64,000 bases of DNA from Amorphophallus konjac (taxonomy: Eukaryota > Streptophyta > Magnoliopsida > Alismatales > Araceae): NCBI GenBank assembly GCA_022559845.1, contig CM040126.1, positions 225,314,641-225,378,640 on the forward strand. Reading direction: 5' to 3'. A program made the translations under genes and the position numbers. Under the pieces are notes generated by a model. That model searched no databases, was not told the origin of the DNA, and was given only the letters and a program-made list of their open reading frames with translations. Below are positions 33,169 to 45,087 of this stretch, piece after piece. How positions within the stretch are numbered: the stretch's first letter is position 1; each line of letters starts with the position of its first letter.

Positions 33169-35309
33169 GAATTTATTTTGTAGGGGCGCCTTGAGACCAA
33201 GGATTGATAATGAACAAAGGGCTCTCAAGGTGAGAAAGAAAATTGGCTTGGAATTGAAAATCAATTTGCCTAGGTTCACTTTCGAAGACCTACAAAGGTA
33301 AAAACTTATATTTGGAGCTATCTCACATTTTGTGAGTAAGTCTGGTTTTTGAATGTTTTACTTTGGATATACATAGTTAGTTTTAATACACACCTTCTCT
33401 TTTGCTTCCCAAATAAAAATTCGATTATGAACGCTTTACACTATGCATAGAGTCTTTCACACTCTCTGTTTTACATCTTGCAAATAACAATTCAGTTCTT
33501 GAATCCTTCAGTTTGTACATAAATGTTTTTATACTTTCAATCACTTCTTGTAAACAACGGTTCACATATGCATACATAGTTCACTTATGCAAACACAGGT
33601 TGCATACTTACTTTCATGCACATATCATACACACATTTGCATACTTGTGAATAGGAATAATTTTTCAATCATTTTTTTAAGTTACATGCATATACTTAAA
33701 TATCATTGCATACTTGTGTGCTTGAATGACATGATTATCCGGTATATCAAATGATGATTGTTGAAGGTTGGATTATGTCCAACTGGAAACTTTCTTCACG
33801 CGTGATGGTGGTCTTCGGACCTACGTTCTCCGCCACGTACCGGTAATCAACTTGCTTGAAACTTCATTTCAGTGCTTGTTTGAATGTATATAATATACAA
33901 TCACTTTTTGACTCCTTCTATGACTCATCCCTTGCTAAATGAAATTGCATTGATTTAGACATGTTTGTAACATGGCATATATTAAGGGGGAGATTTTTTA
34001 TAACCGTGCATACATTTAGGGGGAGACATTACTATGTTGAGACTAATTCATCTTTTACATTCAACACAACCACCCATACAAAATGCACCTTTTTGAGATA
34101 ATGATTCAATCTAATAAGGATTACTATTTTCTACTCTACACTTTTGAGGACTATTGATTCTATACAAGGAAATCACATATCTCATGAGGTAAAAGCTGTT
34201 TACCCCTTCAAAAATTATATAAGTGGAACGTGGATCCAAGTAGCCGGGAATCCCCCCTAAAATAAAGGAGGAAACTCGCGTCGAAAGGAGAAACTTATCC
34301 ATATTGAAAATAAGTGTGATTTGCCACCGAGTAGTCGGGAAGTGCCCCTGAGACAAAGGGTACAACTCACGTCAAAAAATGTCTCATCCACATCATAAAA
34401 AGTGACGAAACTGAGTAATCGGGAATTGCCCCTGAAACAAAGGGCATGACTCGTGTCAAAAAGTTAGTCACACCGTTTTTAGTAATTAAAAAGTTGGGGT
34501 CATACGTAGCTACCAATATTCGAGCATTGTGTATGAAAGTGTATGGATGAGAAGTTCTTTTTAGTGTTCTTTAGAAAATCTGATTTTCCATATTGACTTG
34601 ATTTTTATTGCTCAATCTTCACTTATGCACCTTGGGTTTGATTGGTTGAATGTCGCTTATGAATCAGTCATCTTTCATGGTTAATGTAGTACTTTATTTA
34701 TGTAAGCACGACCTTCTTGGTATTGTTCTTGTACATCATGTTCAATAATCGATTGCATAATCCTTACACCCATCCTGAAGGGACTTGCATGAGTCTATAC
34801 TTAACTATGCATGCTTGAGTGCCTGAATGCTTGATCTGTCTGTTCGTATCATGCTTCATTTCATTTACATGCATCTATAGGTTATACATGTTGATAATAG
34901 GTCAAATAACCCATTGTCAGTTGATTTTTGTTCATGACAATTGGGGAGAATAACGTGCTCTTGAGCACTATGCACTTTGTGCATACTTAGTTTTCAGATT
35001 TTGCATATAGTTTAATTATACTACTTGTGCATATTTAGTTATACATATACCAAAAATTACAAAAATTGAGCATTTGCACATATCTCACACATCTGCTGAT
35101 TGTACATCAAATTCCAAACGGTTGCTTGCTTCTTAGTTTATAAACCTTCCTTTCATGGGAGGTTAATTATTGGGTTCGTGTGCGTATGTCTTCTTCATGT
35201 TTGGAATCTTCACTGTTGCCTCTTGACCCCCATTAGTTTTTGATAATGCCAAAGGGGGAGAGAGCTTTGAATAGTCACAATATATAGTCTTCATCAAAAA
35301 GGGTGAGAT
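33169..35309 (+). other. SG1 3' non-coding region
   Basis: About 2.1 kb with no conserved coding. It contains repeated GGGGGAGA polypurine motifs (near 33985 and 34019, and AAAGGGGGAGAG near 35252) and a three-copy repeat at 34238-34465. The terminal tract AAAAAGGGTGAGAT (35296-35309) abuts the 3' LTR and is the likely functional one. Confidence 0.7.
34238..34465. repeat. Three-copy degenerate repeat in SG1 3' region
   Basis: Units share GTAGTCGGGAA, GCCCCTGA, ACAAAGGG, then ACTCRCGTC and AAA, spaced about 75-90 bp. Each contains a short GGG/CCC dyad. Confidence 0.75.
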
Positions 35310-38300
35310 TGTTGGGTTCAGTGCGCCCCCTCGTTGTCTTTGATAATAGTTTTGATGATTCCAATATATTGTGTGTTTTGTGTTTACTCTAAGTGAAAAT
35401 CTTGTGTGTTTTATGCTTAAATGGCGTCCGCACGATAAAAAAGCTAATATGATGATATCTTCCTTTGCAGGTTTGACATGCTTCATGGAATCAGTTTTTC
35501 TACTTAGCTTTGCAAGGGTCGACCCCATGGGTCAACCTCTGGATCCTTGAGGGTTTGGAGTTTTCTTGTGATACCCATGACACTTGGTGAATCTTGCTAT
35601 TACAGTCTCAGTTTTGCTGAATTGAATGTCAAGTTCTGATCTGTGATTCTCTCTTGGCTTGGGCCTCCTTGCTCTCATTGTACAGATCCCAATAGGATGC
35701 TCTTTACTTGACTCTGCATGAGATTTTAAATGGTCTTGAATTGATGTCTATCAGTTTTACATTGGCTTGACAAAGCATGTTACTAAAATGATCAACTCTA
35801 CTACTCATGCTTCATGAATTATTCTCACTAGTTTGAAATGGATGTCCAGTATACTCGTTTAGCTCTTGAGGAATTCTTGCTGGTCTTCAATGGTTTGCTG
35901 GATGGAATTTCATGTATATAGTTCATGATTGCCTGGCTTTGTGTATATGCATAGCCATTTCTATTTTCAAGTTCTTGTTGAGTAGTCTATCATATTCCTT
36001 GGACCCTTGATGCTTAAGGTGGTAATCATCCACTCTTCAGATCTGACAGGTAAGGTGTCGACCCCTTGGGTCGACCCTCCCTAGGCCATGGGCTGTCTGC
36101 ACAACAGACAGTCCAGGCAGTGAAGAGTGTCGACACTAAGTGTCGACACTTCTGTTGGTGCTGTTTCATGCATGATATTTGCTCAAGTTTGATCATGATG
36201 AAAAATTGTCATGTGGCATACTCATACTGCTTGGCAAAGCTGGTTTTTGCTTGTCCTTGAAAAACTGGGTTTTCAAGTGTCCTCACGCATTTTGATACTG
36301 AAGATTTCATGAAAGTTGTTCAAGCATTTCGTTTGCTTAAAATACTATCCTTTTAGAGGATTGAACCTTTCTATAAGCACATGTTGATCATGGTGAAACT
36401 CAGGACAATGGCATACTTGAATTGCATTGTGAATGTCTAATTTAACCAACTCTTCAAATGGTTCTCTACATGGAGTTTACAAAGATCATGCTTGTTTAGC
36501 ATGTATACATCAACTGTGGTTTGGGATTCATAATGCAGGCTGAAGGTTGGTGTTAGTTGCTCTTTTAGCATTCATCCAACTCCTTTACTTGTTATTGCTA
36601 TCTATGGTTCAGGATAGAAAGGATAAAAGTCCAAGTGTTCGCATTAATGCCAAAGGTAAGTTTGATTTGAGTGAATTGGTTTTTGAAACTAGAAAGTGAA
36701 GGATTGAGTTATATATATCGCCTTCTATCTTTGAGATCATGGTAAGAATTCAATTTTGAATGCATTTCATTGTGGGATATTTGGTTTATATCTTGTTTTC
36801 ATAAGAGCGGGTTTGAGAGTGTTATTAATTCTAGAAGTGGTTTAAAATTCAAGATGTTTAACACTTTCATTGGCTTGTGGTGGAATATGAATTAATTCTT
36901 CCATTACCTTGTTTTTAATGCATATTTTTAATGTTTGGGAGAGGTTTTGTAAGGTTTCAATTGAGTCTAATTGAGTTTTCACTTATGTCAGTAAAAGTGT
37001 CGACTCATGGAGTCGACACTTATTTCACGGTATGCTGTTTGCATTGATTTCTGATATGCTGACAAAAAATGTCGACCCTAGAGGTCGACACTTTATGTTG
37101 GGTTATGCTGTTTTAACTAAAACAGAACCTCCGGTAAAAAAGGTCGACCCCATGGGTCGACACTTTTTACCATGGGTCCTGATTTAGTCTCAGGACAGAA
37201 TCTCGTGAAAAAAGGGTCGACCCCATGGGTCGACACTTTTGTCTAAATTCTGGATTTCATTTTTTTTCGCAGAACTCGTTGATACGAGTGTCGACCCTAG
37301 AGGTCGACACTTTGTCTGCTACGTCTAGATCGGGTTTTTCGGATTGGTTTCGAACTGCCCATTTCTAGATCCGATTTACCTTGGCTTTTACCCTAATGCC
37401 CTTAGGTTTATACCCTACCATTAGGATTGCTTTTGAGAGGGTTTTTAGAGGGGCTAATGTGTCTTTTGATCTTCTAATTCCTGCCCCTTTATAACCTACG
37501 ATTTTCCATCGGATGAAGTATCCCTTGTGCTAATATTCTCTATTTGCTTGCAGAAGAAGAAGAACGTGGAGGAGGAGGGCGCCGCCCCACCTGGAGGAGG
37601 AAGAAGGAGAGTAGGAGACCTCCATCAAGAAGCTTCCATCTAGCGATCTGATACATCTTCGAGCATAGCTGCTGAAGACAGCTTTTCTTTTGGCTTCTCC
37701 CACGAACGTTGCAAGCTTCCACTCCGCGGACCTATCGTTCGGCGCACCCCATCGTTCCTCTGGATGGATTTCATAGCAGATTTGAGGGGGATATCTAGTT
37801 CTTTCATTTCCATGCTGTTACTTGAGTATAGTTTGAAGATTGTACTAGTCATCTAATAGCTGCAATACATACATGCATGTTCTGCGACTTGCAAATCGGA
37901 AGTCAAGGGGATTTTGGGCTCTAATGTTTTATTTGTCTCTTGTGCGCAGGAATACGAGACTTCGACCCTGCTAATCCCCCATCAACTTGATTGCCAAAGA
38001 TTGATGATTAGAGGAAGGAAACATCATCCAATATTCATCTAAGCTTGAATCTACATGGTCTGATGAGGGAGACTTGACAAGAGCTCACTATACTGCTAGA
38101 TATACGGACTGTCGTCTCCGACTTCATTAAGAGAAGCTGAAACTCCTTAAGAGGAGTTGTCAGGGGGAGCCTAACCCACTTAGATCCCTTTGTACTTTGA
38201 ATTCTACACAAAGGCTTGCTCATTCCTAGATTATATTTTGGTGTGGATACATCATACACATCCTTCATCTATTTCTAAACTCAAAATATCATTGTGTGTG

Positions 38301-38902
38301 GGCGGAGCTGCGTCTCCGTGTAGTCTAAGTGTCCGGGGTGTGATCCCCGAACGTGTGTGTGTGTGTGCTGCGGTGGCAGCGTGTTGGGGCATGTCCCCGT
38401 GTGTAGACATTACTGCGGAAGCAGCGTGTGTGGTTGGGGTTCGTCCCCGTGTTGCAACTTCGGTAGCGTGTTAGTGAAGAATCACCCGGTTGGGTGAGGG
38501 GTGGACGTAGGGAGCCCGTCGTGGTCCCAAACCACCTTAAAATCCTTGTGTTGTATGTGATTGCCTGTGTGATTGTCATTTGTTCTATCTCCTTTCACAG
38601 GTACACTATATAGGTTTTTAATTCACTACATTGTCACACATTGCTACCTCCGTTATCCGTGTTGAGCGTAATTCTCTTGATAGTTGCTTTAACTATTCGA
38701 GTGAGATCGGAAAGCTTGAGAGAATATCTTTAATCTCACTTGTGTATTAGTTAATCAACGCAGTTTATTTTAATTCCATTTTGCTTAGTTGAAGTTTTTG
38801 TTAATCAACGTTGCTATTAGTTGGAGTTATTTTTAAAATCCGCCATCTCGGCAAGGGGACAATTCAACCCTCCTTCTTGTCCGCCATCTCTCTGGGCCAA
38901 CA
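35310..38902 (+). repeat. 3' LTR of SG1
   Basis: Nearly identical to 27674-31259. The five spaced GTCGAC dyads recur at 36996-37311, with the first restored to a perfect stem (left copy has GTTGAC). It has one additional 12-bp palindrome (two at 36126-36150 versus one at 28490-28501). Confidence 0.93.
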
Positions 38903-38907
38903 GAACG
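38903..38907. repeat. Target-site duplication GAACG (right) of SG1
   Basis: Matches 27669-27673. Confidence 0.93.
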
Positions 38908-39571
38908 AAAGAGCTCATGGAGACGCAGAAGATGGTATTACTAGATTTCTGTTTGGTCTGAGAGACATCTACCTTTGCTTGAAGGAAAGAAGAACGAAAA
39001 GGAAGGGTCGCTGGAACCCTAGGTACCGCTCCTAGAATGCCCAAATTCTCCCTCGTCCAGTCACGATCGGTCACGCCGCCTGTTGCTGGTGCAAATAGGG
39101 TTCAAGGGTGTCGAAAGCCCTCTATAAATAGAACCTATAGGGACTCCTAGAGATCGAATTTGGTTAAAGAGTCCTAAGAAGAAACTCCGGTGAAAACTTC
39201 GGATAAGGTGCTAAATTAATCCACCACCGCCGCCGCCTGTAGAAGCATGTAGATTTAGGGTTTTCAAAGAGAAAGCAAAGACCTATCAATGGGCTAGGGT
39301 TTGGCTCGAATTGGAGCACAATTGGGCTAGAATTGGGCCCAAATTACGATGGTTAAACTAGGTCTTCTAACCCACGAGAAACTGCTAAAACGCGAAATTG
39401 GGCCTATACGAATTTTATTTTGGGCTCTTACTTGAAGACAAAGTTATTACAAATTCAATTTTACACTAGTTTCATATTTTTCCAGAATTTTAATAATTTC
39501 TTTAGAAGTTGAGCCAATAAATAATTAATTTATATGGAAATATTTTTAGTAGAAAAAGACAGGATGCTACA
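38908..39571 (-). repeat. 3' LTR of B, remaining part (U3)
   Basis: Continues B's left LTR after SG1 and aligns with 57790-58451. A 27-bp stretch just after the SG1 site is missing relative to the right LTR. It ends GATGCTACA against the polypurine tract CTTAAGTGGGGGAGGG (39572-39587, minus). Confidence 0.85.
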
Positions 39572-39629
39572 CCCTCCCCCACTTAAGGAATTTGGTCCCC
39601 AAATTCACTGAATCTGCTAACAACCAACC

Positions 39630-39949
39630 TTAAAACAATTCGAGATATAGTTTCCTAATCGCATCCTCGGACTCCCATGTTGCTTCTTCCGCTCCACGCC
39701 GACTCCACTGGACCTTGACCATCGGAATGGATCGGTTCCTGAGTTGCTGTTACTTGAAGTCCAATATCTTGATAGGCTTCTCTTCATAAGATACGTCTTT
39801 CTTCAATTTCAAATCAGCATGTTGGATAATGTGCGAAGGGTCATACACATACTTCCGTAGCATAGATACATGGAACACATCGTGAATACCAGCTAACCGT
39901 GGTGGTAGGGCTAATCTATAGGCAACTTCACCTACCCTCTCTAAGATCT
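39630..39949 (-). pseudogene. B integrase C-terminus and chromodomain
   Basis: The minus strand encodes [29 protein letters not shown] and a chromodomain (EKPIKILD, then VQWSRRGAEEATWESE) ending LELF and TAA. An in-frame stop lies inside the chromodomain just after LDFK. It is cut at 39945-39949 (GATCT) by SG2, and the upstream coding part continues at 49663. Confidence 0.87.
39945..39949. repeat. Target-site duplication GATCT (left) of SG2
   Basis: Repeated at 49658-49662. Removing SG2 and one copy joins FEI to LERV in the conserved integrase sequence, as in element A. Confidence 0.92.
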
Positions 39950-42306
39950 TGATAGGTCAATATGATAGGTGCAGATAGATTCAGAGGGGGGGTGAATGAA
40001 TCCCTCTTAAAAAATTGCTCCAAAAACTGAGTAGATAAAACTCAGATTAGATAACTATTACGGAAAGAAAACTAATAGACTCGGTTGACAGAACGACCCA
40101 CGGAATGACAAATTGTTGTCCTAAGAAGATGCTCGATAACAATTGTTCAAATAGCACATATGCAGTTGAATTACAAACTGATCACGATCCACTCAACAGA
40201 TATGCAATTAGATCACGATCCTAAGCATGCATCTAGCGGAATCAAAAGAACAAACCAGCCACTACACAGAAGATTTTTAGGTGGTTCAGTCCTCCAGACC
40301 TACATCCACCCCACACTCAAACCAGAGTATGGATTCCGCTGCCAAACAGCTTGAAAACTGTTGGGCGACACAGCTTGCCTACAAACCGATGATTCACAGC
40401 TTCAACTACTGGGCCTTACAGCTTCGCCGTCCGCTGGGCAATACAGCTTAGCCATCCATAGGAACCAATCCTCTGCTACCGCTGAGCGACACAGCTTGCT
40501 CTGCTGACTAACAGCTTGAAGAAAGATTCAAAAGAAAATAAAAGACAAGAAAACACAGCAACTGAAAGCTGTAAACTATATCAACACAGATGTGGCTCCC
40601 ATGGAGCTGACTAGATTAGATTTGATCCAGATTCCAGTAGGGACAGATCTTCTGATGAAACTTCTCTTCTTCTCCTCGAACTCTCTATCTCTCTCTCTAT
40701 CCTTCTTTCTCTTCTGCTGCCTCTCTTTCCTCTCTCGAGCTCTCGAACTCTCTTCTTTCTCTTCTGCTCTCTCATTCTTCTTCTTCTGCTGGATCTCTTA
40801 CTCTTCTCTCTGGCTGCGCTCAGATGTCTTCTGTTCAACATTAGTCCCTTTGTGCAGAAGAAAGGTCTTATATAAGACTTCTATCTAGGGCCCACTAGCT
40901 CACACCCTAGGCGTGTGGAGAGAACGTTCCCGCCAGGAAGCTTCAGGAATCTTTCAGCCACGTGTCAGAATCTCCATCGTTTAGCTATCCATGTGGTAGC
41001 TTCTTAGACTAATGATCAGCCTTGGATCAAGTGCCATTTGATTGTTCTGCTTATATCGCGTGCTCCTGTTCTTCTGATCCTCGTAAGTAAGGTACTCAGG
41101 TGCACATAAGATGATCGAAACATGGTTTTCCTCAATTGATCACTTGCGTGCTTAAGTTCCATATAAATGCATGCACCGACTTAGTTGGTTGTTCCTAGTC
41201 GTGCTGGCGAAGGCATTGCACCGACTTACTAGAGTAGTCGTGCTGGCAAAGACGTTGCATTGACTTGCTCGTGCAGAGAAGGGATGCTTCGACTTTGAAG
41301 CTCAACCATATGAAAATCTGTTCACACAGCAGTCAAATGCATAGACTTAATAGGGCGTACAAGCTAGTGGGCACGAGCTCAGTAGGTGTTATTCAAGAGA
41401 GTATGCACAGACATAACCTGAATGCAGAGTTAAGAAATGCACAAACTGCACACACACACATGCACAGACTCAGTGTTTACATGCAAGCATATGCATAAAC
41501 TTGATTCCAGTACATGGCCAACAGATGCACTGACTATGAATACGCAGAGTACAAACATTGCACAGACCTAATCGAGCGAGAGATGAGAGTTGCACCGACT
41601 TAGCTATGCACATGCACAGACCTCATGCGCTATGCAACATAAAGTGCCCAGAGTTATCTTGCACATACTCTGCCCGTGCATCAACAAAAGTTGCACCGAC
41701 TACAACCCTGCACTGACCTAGATATGAACTGACATCAACATGCACCGAGGTCGTATGACAGAACTTGCACCGACTATGTGCAAGCGTGCAGCAGCAAGAA
41801 GTGCACTGACCTTTTATTGCCTAAGACAAGACTTGCACCGACCGTGCATGTGCAGGATGGCCTATACCTTATATGCATGTGAATAGTGATATGCTCTGAC
41901 CTCAACCATGCACATAGCTATATGCACAGACTCGAATGTGCACTGACTTGTGTGCAAAATGCTCACATATGCACCGACCTTGACCCTATTCTCACCATAT
42001 GCACAAACCTATATCCAGGTGATGCAGACTTGAACATGGATGCACAGACCTTGTCTAAGCTGGCTATCATGAATGCACAGACCTTGTCTAAGCTGGCTAT
42101 CATGAAGTGCACAGACATTGAATGCATGCTGTCTATACTAGCATTGACCTTGATCTGTTCGATGAAATGCCATGCACCCTGATGAAGTTGTACGTAATAT
42201 AACATGCAAAAACCAGATGCTCATTCTATCATGCTCATTCAGTCTTTCATACAAACACAGTGTGACTTATAGTGTTTGCTATCATCAAAATCATAGGGGC
42301 ACAACA
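39950..42306 (-). repeat. 3' LTR of SG2
   Basis: Plus-strand ends TGATAGGTC and GGGGCACAACA. A TTATATAA box lies at 40868-40875, so U3 is 40880-42306. U3 is dominated by the TGCACNGAC motif array. The Sirevirus module is present but diverged (about 40268-40325). Confidence 0.92.
41166..42175 (-). repeat. TGCACNGAC motif array in SG2 3' LTR U3
   Basis: About 30 imperfect copies of TGCACNGACYT (commonly TGCACCGACTT or TGCACAGACCT), all in the same direction, at irregular distances of roughly 15-60 bp. In element orientation they read AGGTCNGTGCA and lie 300-1300 bp upstream of the TATA box. A 33-bp tandem duplication (about 42046-42110) contains two of them. Confidence 0.85.
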
Positions 42307-45087
42307 ATCTCCCCCTTTTTGATGATGGCAACACTACTATGAGTCACACTGGCTCAAGTCAAACTATTCTCCCCCTTTTACTTCATAAAAAAGGAACTAG
42401 TTTGAGACGAGAGTTATAGACATACATGATATGATTGAATTAAAATCTTCTCCTCTGGCAAAATCATTAAGGCATAGAAAACACAGAGGCAGTTAAACAA
42501 TTAAGCACCAATCAAGTCTATGTTGCAGATGTATTCTCTCCTTATGAATAATGAATGCAATTCATGGAGAACCTGATGCTTACATGATGTAGACGAGACA
42601 AGAACCAATGAATCTATCCTCCCCCTTTGACAAGATCACAAACAAACCTCCCCCTTTAAAAAGCAATAAGTGCAGTCTAGACAAGACCTAACCTCTTCTT
42701 TAAAAACAATCCAATGCTCCCTGATCTAAATGAAGCAAGGCTTTCAAGAGTGTAAGGTGAGGGATATGTCAAGAAGACATTCAGGAAGTATGACATGGCA
42801 GCATGCAGAATATAAGATTTTTCAAAGAAATAAAAGATTTTTAATAAGATACTTATTTCATAAATCTGAATAAATGGATGGTTCAGACTCTTCCATTATA
42901 GGGGCTTATGAATTTTTATTTGAACATCATGGTTTAAATATGATGTATACACAGTTTGTCAATAAAATTCTGTACTCATATCTGAACATCAATGTTTAAT
43001 AAAAGTGAACCAAGCCCTCATATTTATATCTTGATTAACCTCCCTTCATCTTACTCAGTCAATTTCAATGACTTCTTTAGAAATTACAATCATTAGTATT
43101 GATGTTAAACAACATGAAGGAATTCAAATTTGGTTCCGGAGGATCAGCCATACTTCTTCAAATAATTTCAGATTTTTCTTTATGCATATGACTAACGGTC
43201 ATGCTTCAGAGATAGTATTGACACCTCATGACATACTTCACCTTATTTCATTGATAAGTGAAGTATATTTCTTAGTATTCAAGCTATTGCTCTGCCTTGA
43301 TTTTCAATGAATTTTATTTTGCAGAGTTAATTATGGCACTTCATGACACAGTCCTCTAGACTTCATGGTCAATGGATATGGTTTCTCAGTGACCAAAACC
43401 ATTGCTCTGACAGAATTTATCCTTAGGAACATTCCAGATTCATCAGATGTTTGAAAAAAAATAATACTGATTTCATATAATTCAACTAAATAAAGCCATG
43501 ATTTTAACATTTTCAGATTTCAGAAGATTTTACAAGATTCAACATGAAATAGTTGGTTAAAGTTTATTAAAGCTGACTCAGATACTTTCAAGATATTCAT
43601 ATCCAACCTCAATGAATACATTAGACTTAAACCAATCTGATCTTTTAGCCATTCATAAATCTTTATAATAGAAGATTCTTTAATGAATTGATTTTCATAT
43701 TTATAATCAAGGTATACGAATTGAACTCTTCTCAATTTTTTAAAATTTCAATGAGATTCAGTAGCATTCAAGTTGTGAACTGCACAAGAGTTTCAAGCAT
43801 GTAACAAAGATGAGCACAACAATGAAGGTGTCGACAATTGACAAAGCAATTCCAAGATGATGTCGACTCACTGTGTCGATACTTTCAATCAGGACAATTA
43901 ATAGGTGCAGCAAAGAATATATCATAGAGAATCATAGATATTCAGAGGTCCATCAGACAGATTTACTCAAGAAAGATCAGCTCAAAAGATTCAAAATCAA
44001 ATAAAAGTCAAGTTCAGATACGTGAAATGGATGATCTCAAAATAAGGATGGGAGCTTTAGTTGACTGACTGAAATAACAAGAAACTAGATGAATAGCCAG
44101 TAGAACACAATCTTGTTATATACTCCCCCTTAATGAACGCAATCTTGTTATTTTCAATATGAGTGATGTGCAATGAATTCTGACATAAGTGTATGCATTT
44201 GACAACATGTATGCAATGCATTGACTCCCCCTAACTAAATGCATTGAATCATCATATATGTCATGAAGACAATGCATGGGACTTTATGTACGGGAAGTCA
44301 TGAACTATGCTTATGGATGCATCGGGGGCATATGTAGTCCTAGCAGATTTTCAATGACTATGCAAGACACATGTGGCATGAAGACATGCAAGAGCTAGAC
44401 AGACTCCCCCTGACATTATGCAATGTTTGCAATGAAGGCTGAACATATGATTTTGTGACTCATGCTCATTCAGACTGCCCTATTAAGCAATATAACCAAT
44501 GCTACTAGGCGGAGAACTTGGTCTAAAGGACCATCTCACACATAGTAAGAACTTCCAGACAGATTTCACCTGCCTTTTAGTAGCTTACCATTTGATATAC
44601 CATAGTGGTCATGCATGACAATGCAATACCAACAGTCCTAAGTGCATCAGATTTTCAATGACTGTATGTCAAATGCATGTATATGCAATTCACATATATG
44701 CACAAATATGCAAACTGAGTTCATGAGTTTCTAACCTTCTCTATGTGAACAAATAGATGTCAAAACATTAATGCATGCAGATGTGAAATGAATTCAACAT
44801 ATCTTCAATGAATATATACACATACAGCTCAAAATATGAATGTATAGACTCATGTTGCTCAATGCACTTGTTAAAGCAAATAAAAGTATGTATGCATGAG
44901 AATTTTATTTAACAACTTAAGCATACAATGCATCAAATGAGATTTCTACATGATTCAAATGAGCAATCCTGAAGAATGCAAGAATGTTACCTGACAATTT
45001 TAGAACTGGGGTTTTCATACTAGGGTGCCTTGGTTTATTTACCCCTCTTTATTCCTCATCCCCAAGGCACACCTGTAAAGTAATTCC
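42307..45087 (-). other. SG2 3' non-coding region
   Basis: AT-rich with no conserved protein. The functional polypurine tract AAAAAGGGGGAGAT (42307-42320, minus) abuts the LTR. Further GGGGGAG motifs on the same strand lie near 42370, 42616, 42650, 44124, 44225 and 44403. Short ORFs in this interval look random. One AGTCGAC/GTCGAT dyad lies near 43861-43882. Confidence 0.72.

Larger units (their letters stand above)
27674..38902 (+). mobile_element. Gag-only Sirevirus-like Ty1/copia element SG1
   Basis: 11.2 kb with LTRs of 3586 and 3593 bp, perfect TSD GAACG, primer site for initiator tRNA-Met and a polypurine tract. Only a Gag-like frame is present (31327-33168). No protease, integrase, RT or RNase H is visible in any frame of 33169-35309. 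The Gag ends in a stop after a GPKMAWVPK motif, the point where autonomous Sireviruses continue into Pol. It must borrow its enzymes from an autonomous relative. The LTRs are very similar, hence fairly young. Confidence 0.88.

Noticed and set aside
33169..35309. Possible envelope-like ORF downstream of Gag, as in some Sireviruses
   Set aside because: No ORF of useful length, transmembrane segment or coiled coil is found in this interval.
40592..40888. ORF of 98 residues in SG2's LTR (repeated at 47896-48288)
   Set aside because: CT-rich Leu/Ser low-complexity LTR sequence, not conserved in length between the two LTR copies.
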